In this document: one piece after another, positions 33,177 to 43,203 of the stretch
Layout: each line of letters opens with the position of its first letter
How positions within the stretch are numbered: position 1 is the first letter of the stretch
NCBI GenBank assembly: GCA_020912385.1
Contig: CP087217.1
Location: forward strand, 806,001-870,000
Length of the DNA stretch: 64,000 bases
Source of the DNA: Neofusicoccum parvum
Taxonomy: Eukaryota > Ascomycota > Dothideomycetes > Botryosphaeriales > Botryosphaeriaceae
Direction of reading: 5' to 3'
The notes under the pieces: generated by a model
The model's input: only the letters and a program-made list of their open reading frames with translations
Database searches by the model: none
What the model was told of the DNA's origin: nothing
Translations under genes and position numbers: made by a program

Positions 33177-35592
33177 TTAGGCCGCCCCGTCCCCAGATCC
33201 CTCGCCCGCCTCGCCCTGTACATTGCTCTTGGCTTTCTCGACCAGCTTGGCGAGCGCCAAGACTGCGGGCTTGGGCCCTTCGCTGCCCAACTGCAGGGCA
33301 TCCAGAAGACTCGGATTGCGTCGGATCGATTCTTTGCCCTCTACGCGCCGGGTAAGGTAAAGCGTTGGTCGCCTCTGCCCACGTTGGGCCAAGATCCTCT
33401 GCACTTCCTCCTCGTACGCCTTTTCGTATACGTCGATGTCGACTGCACCTGGTGATTCGCACACGACATGCTGGTGATCGGCTGGCAACTCTTCGTCCGT
33501 GGGACAGTTAAGATCAAGAAACAGTTGGTCTTCTAATGGATCATGGGCATGCCCCTTCCCGATCTCCAGTCGCGGCGTTTGAGGCTCAGCAGGAGTTGTC
33601 TGCGACGATGACGCGTCGTTAGAATCAAGCTTTGGTGATTGACCAGCGCTTCCGGGAGTCGAGGGACCGGCCTTGTGGAGATGCTCTGCCAGCTGCTCGA
33701 CCTTCGCCGAAACATCTATGTCTCGATGAACACCCTCGGTGGTTAGTGCACCTTCCACACACTGCCTGTTGTCGGCAGCTTCGCTCCGCGTCCTCCCAAA
33801 TCCGCTGTACGGACGCATGGAATGCGGGGGCTGGACCATGCGATGACCGAAAATGCCTTGCATCAAGTCCGGCCGCTTCTTGAAAAGCAGCTGTTTGAAA
33901 CGTTTCACTGCTTTCATCTTGGTAAAGTGTAAGCGTGCTTATCCGAAATGAAGGCCGCCTCGTGCACTTACCACGGTAATCAAGTGGCCCATGTTTCCCG
34001 TGATTGCTGCATTGACTTCCTCTTCCGTCGGAGGCTCGATAATGGCCGCAATGTTTTCCTCCTTCGGCAGCAGGCAATCCGTCCCTCTTCGGGTTACCCA
34101 GGGGTGGTCCTGGCTTGGTCAACTCGCTGTACTTGCAGAACGCTGGCTTCGATAACATACCCTGAGCTCGTCCATAGTGATACGTTTATCTGGATCTTTT
34201 TCAAATATCCGATGCATGAGATCAGCAAAGTCCTCATCGCACTCTTCCAATTGAATGTTGTCGCTCCGGATTGCATCATAGAGCTCAATCATGCCCGTCT
34301 TCTCGAACGGTATCCTGCCAAAACGCAAGCAATACAACGTAACACCCATTGACCAGATATCCGCAGCTTTCCCGGACACGTCGCCATGTTTCGGCACGCA
34401 CAGCTCAGGCGGCATGAATGCAGGAGAACCGGCGGACTTGTTCGTTTTCATGTCCGAGTCCTTCTCGAACATCTCAGAAACCCCGAAATCGACGATCTTC
34501 AGCACATCATCGTCAGTGATGAGACAATTGTCCGGCTTGATATCGCGATGGATGATGCCCTGGGCATGCACTAAAAGTACAGGTCGTGTTAGTCCGCGCG
34601 GATACACCAGACAGGCTCAGGGCTACCCACAATACTCTATGCCGAGGATCATATCTCGAAACCAGCATCGGCATTTCTCGTCTTCGTACGGGTCTGCTCT
34701 CTCGTCCAATCCGACACGCATGACAACCCCCTTCTTACAGAGTTCCAACACCATGTACAGTGAATCCTCGTCAGGGTCGTCGAGCACTTCGATGAGCGAG
34801 ACTAGATTGGGGTGGTTGAGCTTCTTCATGACAGCAATTTCTTCTTTGATTAGGTCCAGCGAGTTGTTGACTTCGCTGCCAGAGTGACGATGCAGCGGTA
34901 AGTTGAAGCCACGGCCTGCGGAATGTTGGTTCTTGCGGTGTCTGATGCCTGGACTGCGGAGCAGGTTCGACTGCGCGCGTTTCCGCAAGCGCGACTTGGA
35001 GAACTCTTTGACGGCCTGTTGCCCCTCCTATTTCAGTATTCGGCCGGTATCGTTGCGTGAACGTATCCTGTGAAGGGCTGTGGTTGCTGCCTGGTGTAGC
35101 AAAGTCTTACATATTCCTGTCCATACTGGTCCTCGGCGACGTGGACAGCGCCAAAAGAACCCCGACCAATCTCCTGATCAATGATATACTGGTTGATGCG
35201 GTGCTGGGCGGTTCCGTCGTCCTCGCTGTTGCTGTACTCGGATCGCGCGTTCAACGTTTCCTAGCGCACGATAGGGTCAGGACTGCACATCGGGAGGGCC
35301 ATTGGAAGGGCGGCGCAGACTTTTACTTCGCGACTGGTGGAGGGAGCGCGGCGGTGGTGTCGCAGAGGGCTCTGATAAGCAGGCGCAGAGCTGAAGACGG
35401 AAAGCATTTGGGGTCAGCGGGCGGCGACACGGCTGGAGTGCTCGTGGGGCGCGCATACACATGTTTTATAGCAGGGGGCCTGGCGGATTCGTCGGGATCG
35501 GGCACGGCCAGCGAGAGGTGGTCGGAGGGATACAGGCCGGGGATGTCGTCGACGGAAAGGTGCTGGCTCAGGCGAGAGGCGGGCTGCGGCAT
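33177..35592 (-). CDS. CaMKK/Ssp1-type upstream Ser/Thr kinase
   Basis: Exons complement(33177-33917, 33972-34109, 34161-34570, 34631-35015, 35111-35260) are in phase and well supported (608 codons). A first exon starting at ATG 35592 (MPQPASRLSQHLSVDDIPG) is likely; its donor is unclear (possibly after 35461, giving about 651 aa). Motifs: ETLNARSEY before HRINQYIIDQEIGRGSFGAV, AVKEFSKSRLRKRAQSN, MILGIEYLHAQGIIHRDIKPDN across intron 3, DFGVSEMF, and the activation loop SAGSPAFMPPELC typical of the CaMKK/LKB1-like group. The post-kinase segment (HPWVTRRGTD, TEEEVNAAITGNMGHL, KRFKQLLFKKRPDLM) matches fungal CaMKK relatives. Such kinases phosphorylate AMPK/Snf1-type or CaMK targets under glucose or calcium stress. 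It is divergent from BET5. The kinase class is secure; the N-terminus is not. Confidence 0.88.
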
Positions 35593-35930
35593 TGCCACCA
35601 GTGGTGTAGGGTGCGAGGGCTGGGGTGAATGGCGCAAGAGCGGGAGGAGGAGGAAGCGCGCGCAAGGCCGGCGGGGGACTGAGAGAGGAGGTGGAGGGGT
35701 GAGCGCTGCAGCGCGGTGGTCTTGGTGGAAGCTCAGGCTGATGCGCTTGCACCCCGCGCCAGGCGATCCTTCCTGGACCCTGGTTCGCCAGGAAAGCTTG
35801 ACCTTGCCGTGCTGCCGTGCTATCCTGTCGGTCCACCGTCCCCCAAACCTCCGATCCACCTCCCGCATCCCGCTGCGAGCCCGCGCGCGCGCCCCGATTG
35901 CAGCCCTCGCGCCCCGAGCCCGCCGCCAAG
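35593..35930. other. Shared divergent promoter, CaMKK-type kinase and BET5
   Basis: Only 338 bp separate the two divergent starts. The sequence is GC-rich and pyrimidine-biased on the BET5 side; no TATA box is obvious. Confidence 0.5.
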
Positions 35931-36595
35931 ATGGTCATCTACTCCTTCTACATCTTCGACCGCCACAGTATGTCGCCCGGCGCCCCCGCCGCAGCCCCCC
36001 GTCGCAGCTGACCGTGCCGCAGCCGAGTGCATCTACAGCAAGCGATGGATGCGCCCGTCGGCAGCCACCACGAAGGCCGGTCGCCCGCAGTCTGGTGGTA
36101 GTCTCATGAGCGACGGCGACCCCCAGGCCGGTCGCAAGGCCCTGTCGAAGGAGGACGACGCAAAGCTCATGTTCGGCGCCGTCTTCTCCCTGAGAAACAT
36201 AGTCAAGCAGCTGGGCGGCGAAGACGATACGTGCGTGCCCAGCCCCAGAGCTCCCTGCAAGCTTCTCGCTCACACCACGCCCTGCCTATAGCTTCCTTTC
36301 CTTCCGCACCGGCGAATACAAGCTCCACTACTACGAGACCCCGACCCGGCTGAAGTTTGTCATGCTCACCGACACCAAGACGAACAACCTGCGCATAGTC
36401 CTCCACCAGATTTGGGCGAACCTATATGTCGAGTTCGTCGTGAAGAACCCACTGTCGCCAGTAGAGCATCCGGGCGGAACCGGTGTCGCAAATGAGCTCT
36501 TCGAGCTAGGCCTGGACAGTTTCATTGTGAGTCCTGCCGCATCCTCACGTAGCTCTCCCTAACAACTGCTACAGGACAGCGTCTTCCCCGGATGA
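35931..36595 (+). CDS. BET5: TRAPP complex subunit Bet5 (TRAPPC1)
   Basis: Four exons, 35931-35967, 36023-36230, 36292-36526 and 36575-36595, introns 48-61 nt; 166 aa. ATG 35931 begins MVIYSFYIFDRH, the typical sedlin-fold start, joined across intron 1 to TECIYSKRW. Later segments FRTGEYKLHYYETPTRLKFVM and LRIVLHQIWANLYVEFVVKNP are highly characteristic of Bet5/TRAPPC1. The last exon encodes only six residues (DSVFPG) and the stop. Bet5 is a small core subunit of TRAPP complexes, the exchange factors for Ypt1/Rab1 in ER-to-Golgi traffic. Identification is very secure. Confidence 0.95.
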
Positions 36596-37803
36596 GCCAT
36601 GCGAGTTTCTCCATCGCGTTCCCACCAAACTGCAGCGACGGAAGTCGAATTCCCTCCCAACTCGTCCCGACTTCTGAGATTCTGCCATTCGAAGCGGCCC
36701 TCCGACGACGCCCCCGCCACACTCTCGACCTGGGAGTCATGGCGCCGTCTTCTATATATCAGGGTTGTGCCAGCCGAACCCCCGTCTGGGGATGATAAGA
36801 GCGCCTTGTGGCGCGTCTTTACAGGAAGCCGGCCGCTTAGCAAAGGCCGTAGAAGTGGAATAGACAACTGTAAACTGCATCGGTGTGATTTCTCTATATA
36901 CGTGACTTGATGTGTTCTCATTAGCCTTCCACTTTCTGAACTGTGACTAAGAAAAGTCTCTGGAAAGTTACAGCCGTGGGATACACAGTCATTGTGTTTG
37001 CTAAAGGGAGTCTTGGTTCATTTTCGCATCTCATTTCTGCCCGCGCTGAAATAGGGAGCGCAACAACAAGGGACTCTGAGAATCACTGCATGTCGCGCTG
37101 CCCTTGCCTACATTTCCTGAACCCAGTTCGGCAAGCATCTTGGCAATTTCTTGTAATTACCACATGCCATGTTCTTCTAGAAATGTCTCGGGTTCGTGTT
37201 TAATGCGCTCTGAATTGCGCGCGCCGGGGGTGATTGACAAAATCCAGCCCCAATTCCCAAAACAGCACAAGTCATGCCGTCTGCAAGCCTTTTCCGTAGC
37301 ACCAGCACTCTTCGCCCCTTGCACATATCAGATCTGTTCAATTTGAACCTGATTCGTCGTTGCTCAGTAACAAGTGTGGTCCGATTTGAGTCAGTTCCGC
37401 AGTCTCGATTCGCGGCAACGACCAGCCACTTGCGGGGCGAAGAGATAAGCAGCATAAGCCGCTGACCATCTGAAATACTCCCATTGGCTGGCTGCCGTGG
37501 ATGCGATCAGGTACATGGGCCGAACTGGCCACCAGTGTATCCTCCAAGGTGTTCATGGACACCATGGTGCTCAACCTCGTCAAGGTCCCTCGACGCAGTG
37601 AGCCGGAATGGAAGCAGCCAGTTGCTATCTTAGGCATGGTACGAGGCAGCATGTGCATTAAGACGCACACAATACTCAAAACGAGTATAAATTGGCTCAG
37701 TTCAAACAGTTGCACCTGTCCCTTCCAACTTTACACCTCTATCAACCTCGTCCATCACCCATTTACTCTTCTCTTCCCTTTTTAAACGCTGGACTTGTCT
37801 GAA
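36596..37803. other. Intergenic, no gene seen
   Basis: This lies between the BET5 3' end and the CobW-type gene. Open frames are short and unsupported. A TATA-like element near its right end is listed separately. Confidence 0.5.
37686..37692 (+). promoter_or_regulatory. TATA-like box of the CobW/ZNG1-type gene
   Basis: TATAAAT lies 112 nt before the ATG at 37804, in a plausible core-promoter position. Confidence 0.35.
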
Positions 37804-39933
37804 ATGACCGTAACAAGATCAAAGAGGAAGATGGTCGGTGAGCAGAAGCTCCTACCAGTCACAGTGCTCTCAGGCTTTCTGGTACGCACGCCGACTCTTC
37901 TTTCCCCGTCCATTTACTTTGTCTTCCTAAAGACCCTCTGAAGCCATCAACTTTGCCGTGGCCCCTGATACGATGGCGGCTGACAGTGAAACAGGGCAGC
38001 GGCAAGACCACACTTCTCAAGCACATTCTCCAGTCAAATACACATAGTCTCAAGATCGCCATCATCGTGAACGACATGGCCGAAGTGAACATCGACGGCG
38101 CCCACGTTGCTCGACTGTCTGGAAAGGAGGAGAAGTCCAACCTCGTTCAGATGCAGAACGGTAAGCCATGGCCTCCATCCCCTACACCTACACGCATAAC
38201 TTGACTTGGCTGTCTCTGACCTTACCCACCAAGGCTGCATCTGCTGCACACTCCGCGGAGACTTCCTGGTCGAGCTAGCCAACATGGCTTGGGGCGGGCA
38301 ATTCGACTACGTCCTTATCGAAAGCAGCGGCATCAGCGAGCCCCAGCAAGTCGCCGAGACCTTCACAGCCGCGCTCAGCGCCGAGATGCTCGACATACCA
38401 GAGGAGATACAAACGGAAGACCGGGCAGTCATCGAGAAAGTGTACGTCCACAGGTCCACCCCCTTTCATCGGCCACCGTCCACTTCCATCACCCCAGAGC
38501 CTTACGTCCTCATTACCCATTGCCCATCACCTATTACCCATTATCCACCCCCTCACTGACCGACCGCTACTCACAACCCTCCGTGCAGCGCCCGCGCCGG
38601 CGGCCTCGAGAAAGTCGCCCGCATCGACACGATGGTGACGGTGGTCGACGCGTTCCGCTTCTTCGCCGAGTTCAACACGGGCGAGTTCCTGACCGACCGC
38701 TTCGGGCGCGACGAGGTGCCGGCCGAGGACGAGCGCACCATCTCGGACCTGATGGCCGACCAGATCGAGTTCGCCAACGTCGTCGTCGTCAACAAGACCG
38801 ACATGGTGGACCGGCGCACGCGTAAGCGCGTCAGGGGCTGCATCGCGGCGTTGAACCCCAAGGCGAAAGTCATCGAGACGAGGCACGCGAGGGTGGATGC
38901 GAAGGAGATTGTGGGGACGGACATGTTCAGGCTGGAGGAGGCGCAGATGATGAGTGGGTGGTTGGCAAGCCTGCAGGAGATGTTTGTGATGGATGTGAAT
39001 GGGAAGAAGAGGAAGGCGCCGAAGCCGGAGACGGTGGAGTATGTTGTCGCTGCCCCTGAAAGATGATTTTTCGAGGAAGTGATTTGCTGACGGGGAGTTT
39101 TGAACTGCAGGTACGGCATCAACAGTTTCGTCTACCGGGCTCGGAAGCCATTCGATCCAATGAAGTTATACAAGCTCCTCGCCGGCAAATTCGTGCTCAT
39201 ACAGCCCGAGCCGGAGGACGACGAGGACGAGGAAGACGCCGCTTCCGAGAAAGGGAGCTCCAACGCCGTCGGCTCGGACGAGGACGAAGCCATGCCCGAT
39301 GCTCCATCCCGGTCTATCACTGCACAGCAAAAGTCCAAGCGCAAGGACTCCAAAGGTGAGGACTTGGTCAAGCAAGACGAGGAGGAAGAGGAGGAGGAGG
39401 AGGAGGACCCTTTCTTCGCCTCCCTCCCCACAGAACCAGCCGCCATCGTCGCAGCCAAAGCCGCCGACCCGATTTGGGCCAAGATGCACCGCTCCAAGGG
39501 CTGGCTGTGGTTCGCAACGCGGCCGCAGCAGGCCGGGTCATGGAACACAGCGGGCGCTATGCTGCGCGTCGAGTATGAGCAGGACTGGTATTGCGAGCTG
39601 CCCGAGGAAGAGTGGGCGCCGGACGAGGAAGTCGCGGCGGCGATCAGGAAGGACTTTGTCGGCGAGTGGGACGACAGGAGGCAGGAGATTGTGTTCATCG
39701 GGGAGGGCTTGGATGAGCGGAAGATTGCGAAATTGCTAGATACGTGCCTCTTGACGGACAAGGAGTTTAGAAAGTGGGAGAAGCTAATGCGGAGGAAGGA
39801 TGTCGATCTGGAGAGGAAGGAGGAGAAGCTGAATGAATGGTGGGATGATTCCTATTGGGCAGAGTGGACGGTCGGCGAGGACGAGCATGACCACGACCAT
39901 GAGAGCCATCACCATCACGGCCACAAGCATTAG
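37804..39933 (+). CDS. COG0523/CobW-family GTPase, ZNG1-type metallochaperone
   Basis: Five exons, 37804-37881, 37995-38160, 38234-38441, 38589-39038 and 39111-39933, all in phase; 574 aa. Intron 1 splits the Walker A region: [10 protein letters not shown] joins [12 protein letters not shown]. Intron 2 lies just before the metal-binding motif [10 protein letters not shown]. Other G3E elements are ESSGISEP and VVVNKTDM. Exon 5 begins the CobW C-terminal domain ([16 protein letters not shown]) and contains a long Asp/Glu insertion (about 39200-39410). The protein ends in a His-rich tail ([15 protein letters not shown]), as in zinc-handling members. Expected role: GTP-dependent delivery of zinc to client enzymes. 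The N-terminal CPELVPI-type motif of animal ZNG1 is not visible. The family is secure; the metal specificity is inferred. Confidence 0.92.
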
Positions 39934-41413
39934 ATGATAGAGCAGGTGGAGTCGGCGATGGCGGTCCCTGAAAATGGTATTTCGATTTCGATGCAAACAT
40001 CAGATTCCACACCGTGACCTCTGGATACCTGGGTTTCCATCCTATTTTGACTCGAATCAAGATATATCCCGAGGCTAGCTCAGTAAAGCCTCACCATGGT
40101 AGGATCGTGTCTCTGTACTTACATCCTGTTCCAGAAAGTTACCTCGTCGAATGCCAAGCGTGTCAAAATAAAGACTGTGCATCCAGATCATTCGATACGA
40201 GCACAACAAATTGGAAGAAACTAGCCAACTTCACTAGTGGGAGGACACGTACAGCACTGACGTCACAGCTTTCCAGCCCGTTTCGTTAGCACAGCGGCCG
40301 CTAGCCTTGTGTGCTGGTACTCCGTAGCGCCCGAAGCCGGAGGCATCTTTGACGTGATAATTATGGAGTCTTGTAGCCATTCCCGCAAGCGACCAAGTTT
40401 GGACAACATCAACGACCTCTGCGCTTTTTGGGAAAGCCTCCCCACCAATCCCGGGAGACGTTATAAATCTCACATAATCCACAGGCGGTTGACGGGATTC
40501 GTCAGAGATGTGTTTCCTGGTCAAAACAAGAAACCTGGCCTTGGACATAGCTTCATCCCACGATAGAACAGCTTCACGGGTCTTCAAGACTGTCGTCTAT
40601 CCCACACTGATATGCTGCATGGACGATGGGCGACGGAGATCGACTCGAAGCCGAAATACTCCCAGTGCCGTGGAGCTCCTCGGGTAAGCGACGCGTGCAT
40701 ATGACCCTGGGATTTCTGTTGATTGAACCCTGACGTTCTGTTTCGTTGAGCCTCTTTTTTTCTTCACCTCCTTTGGTTCTTGTGAGAAGAAAAGATTCGT
40801 TGGCTCCGAGGAACGTTCAGTAAATAGCAGTCGTCCCGTTGACCGGGCGTGTACAGTAGCGCGAAGCAGACGAGCTGGTGGGTGCAGCTCCGACTGGCGA
40901 GCCTGAGAAGATTTGTGGAGACGATTGGGCGAGAATGGTGGAGGACGGGAAGTTTCGTCATGATGGCGCCAAAAGCTATTTTCTGCCTTGCGAGGAATGC
41001 GCTAATACGCGACATGGGCGACAAGATATGTGAAGAACGAGCTGAACGAGGCGGTGAACAAGCAGAGAAATGCGTAGAAACATGGCGGAACCGCCGAGAC
41101 ACGCGCTGCACACGCATTGCACATCCAGGAAATAAGTCAAGCCAGATGCACATCCCTTTGTCATTACTCGGAGTCGGTCTATCCATAGCAGTCATAGTTG
41201 CATCCCCTCAAATTCCATCGTCCACCTCCACCTCCACATCTCTACCCTCCGTAGGAATTGCTCTCGCTCCCAGAGCCTGTCATTGCCAAAAGAAGATCAC
41301 TCGTCAAGGAGCGTCAATACTCCGGTGGTATCTTGCCGCTTCGGAATATGACCAGCCAGCTTCGTTGCAGCTCGCTGCAGCCCAAAATTTTTGCTTCGAA
41401 AGCGGTAGCCGCT
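39934..41413. other. Intergenic region between convergent genes
   Basis: It lies between the 3' ends of the CobW-type gene and YOP1. An open frame from ATG 41146 encodes a signal-peptide-like start and is treated as a low-confidence candidate below. The rest shows only overlapping short frames. Confidence 0.5.
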
Positions 41414-41505
41414 TTACTGGGTCTTGGCCTCATCGGCCGCAGCACGGAGGTTGGCTGCGGTGGAGCCGCTCTGGGAGAAGAAGCGGGAGAAGACGGGCTG
41501 GATGA
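41146..41505 (+). CDS. Doubtful small secreted-protein candidate antisense to the YOP1 3' end
   Basis: The 119-aa frame opens MHIPLSLLGVGLSIAVIVAS, a good signal-peptide shape, followed by a Ser/Thr stretch and a CHC motif. The last third overlaps YOP1 exon 6 on the opposite strand, and the frame extends upstream, so it may be chance. No homologue is recognised. Use it only as a candidate. Confidence 0.2.
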   Translation: MHIPLSLLGVGLSIAVIVASPQIPSSTSTSTSLPSVGIALAPRACHCQKKITRQGASILRWYLAASEYDQPASLQLAAAQNFCFESGSRFTGSWPHRPQHGGWLRWSRSGRRSGRRRAG

Positions 41506-42316
41506 AGGAGCGGAAGACAACTTGGGCGCCACTGCGCTGCTGCATCAGCTGACCGGCCGATTTGGAGAATCGGATTTGGGAAGGACTCACGAGGTCTGGG
41601 GCAGGGCCATCCAGAGGATCAGGACGAACTTGAACGTGTAGTAGAAGGGGAACCAGTACACGGCGCTGACCATGCTCTCAAACACGCTGCGGTTCTTATC
41701 AGCTGGAGCTGTCGGGCGATAAGCTTTGGAATCGGGCACTTACGTGAAGAAAGCAAAGACGACCCAGTACTGCACGGGGAAGCTGTCAGTAACACGCCGG
41801 GCAACTGCAGGGAGCTCGAGAAGCTTCTTGTTCAACGTACCGTCAACCACTGCAGCACTTGTTAGCTATGTTGGATCGCCGTGCGGGGCGGTGTGCGAGT
41901 ATGAGCACCAGCTCGCCGCGGGGAACACATACCTGGGTGTCATCGACCTTGGAGGCGGAGAAGAGGGCATCCAGCGAGTAGTAGCCGGGGAGGGCAAAGC
42001 CGATGACGTTCACGAGGAACTCGCCGGCGATGTTGAAGAAGATCAAGAAGAAGTAGACGGCACCGACGCCGAGGATGGCGTAGACCTTGGGCACATTGGT
42101 CTGCTTCTCGAGGTTGACCAGGGCCGGGTACTTGGACAGCTACAGACAGGCGTGCGGGTCAGTCTTGAGCTCGAGCGCGCGCGTGGTGGTGATGGCGGCG
42201 CGGGTTGGGCGGCGTGTCGAGATTGCGACCGCGGGCCGGGCAGGGAAGGCCTGGCGGGGACGTACCTCTTTGTCGAGCTGAGAAATCTGGTGCTGGGCCT
42301 TCTCCTGGAACGACAT
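41414..42316 (-). CDS. YOP1: YOP1, reticulon-like ER-shaping protein (TB2/DP1/HVA22 family)
   Basis: Six exons: complement(41414-41531, 41591-41686, 41744-41769, 41841-41849, 41933-42139, 42266-42316), all phases consistent, 168 aa. It begins MSFQEKAQHQISQLDKE, then LSKYPALVNLEKQTNVPK and the hydrophobic hairpins VGAVYFFLIFFNIAGEFLV and FALPGYYSLDALF. Exon 4 is a 9-nt micro-exon encoding only Trp-Leu-Thr, and exon 5 is 26 nt; together they restore the conserved DDTQWLTYWVVFAFFTVFE. The remainder (YWFPFYYTFKFVLILW, then FRSFIQPVFSRFF) is typical. Yop1 inserts hairpins into the ER membrane to curve tubules, acting with reticulons and Sey1. Identification is very secure. Confidence 0.95.
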
Positions 42317-42368
42317 GGTGTCTGCTTGGGATGCGGGAGTGCTGATGGGGATTGAAGACGATGGATGC

Positions 42369-42396
42369 GGGTGGGTGTGGGTGTGGGTGTGGGTGC
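42369..42396. repeat. GGGTGT/ACACCC microsatellite in the YOP1 upstream region
   Basis: About four slightly irregular units of GTGGGT, 53-80 nt upstream of the YOP1 ATG. On the transcribed strand this is a CACCCA-rich leader. Confidence 0.7.
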
Positions 42397-42920
42397 GGGT
42401 TGTGAACAGGTGGAGGAGAGCGCGTGAGTTTGTGTCTCGGTGTGCTGTGCAGCGATGGGGCAGCCGGCGGAATCGAGGGTCCGCCCGGGCTGATGACGAA
42501 AGTGCGCCTGAGCTCTGCGCCAGCCAGGGCAGCAATCGCAGCAGCCCGCCCGCGGCCCAGCCAGCAGCAGCCAGCGCAGTGCCGGCGCCCTGCCCTCACT
42601 GGCCGCGTGCCGTCGCCGTGTCTTGCAGGGCGATCCATGATCCGATCCAAGCCGCCGCTGCCAGCGCGCCAGCGCAGGTAAACAAGCCCGGCACGTGACG
42701 CCGCTGCCTGAGGCGGGCGGGCGGGCTCTGGCAACGGAAAACGAAGGTTTGTTTATCCTCAGCTGCAGCCACAACACCCTTCCTCCTCCACCCCAGCCAT
42801 CGCCCACCTCGCGCACCTCCCGCTACAAGTGCCCGCATTGCCCGCCCGGCCGCTGCGACCCTCTGCACCGCCCCAGCGCGCCTGCGTAGCCCGCGCTGCC
42901 GTCCGCTGCAGCTTCCGCGC

Positions 42921-42954
42921 TGCCCGTTGCCCGTTGCCCGTTGCCCGTTGCCCG
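42921..42954. repeat. TGCCCGT heptamer, nearly five tandem copies
   Basis: Four exact TGCCCGT units and a fifth lacking its last base, in the YOP1/RFX intergenic region. Confidence 0.85.
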
Positions 42955-43203
42955 GACTGCGGCTCAGCCCGAGTCGTGACTTGGGAATCTCCCGCTGCGG
43001 CAAGCCTCACGATCGACGCAATTGCACAGCCAGTAGAGCCACGAGCGTCCAGACCTTGATCTGCACGACCCAGCCATGGTCAGTCCTTCTTACCGCTAGT
43101 TTTGTGGATCTGCGGGCCCGAGTCGCTGCTGTAAACAGCCAAGCCAGCCCGCACAAACAACCGCTGACCACCTGCACAACAACAGGCGCAATCGCACCCC
43201 CAA

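Larger units (their letters stand above)
42317..43203. other. Divergent promoter region between YOP1 and the RFX gene
   Basis: About 890 bp of GC-rich sequence with two tandem repeats (listed separately). Overlapping open frames lack domains. Confidence 0.5.

Noticed and set aside
40764..41195. 143-codon minus-strand frame between the CobW-type gene and YOP1
   Set aside because: No signal peptide, domain or splice context; it overlaps a competing plus-strand frame.
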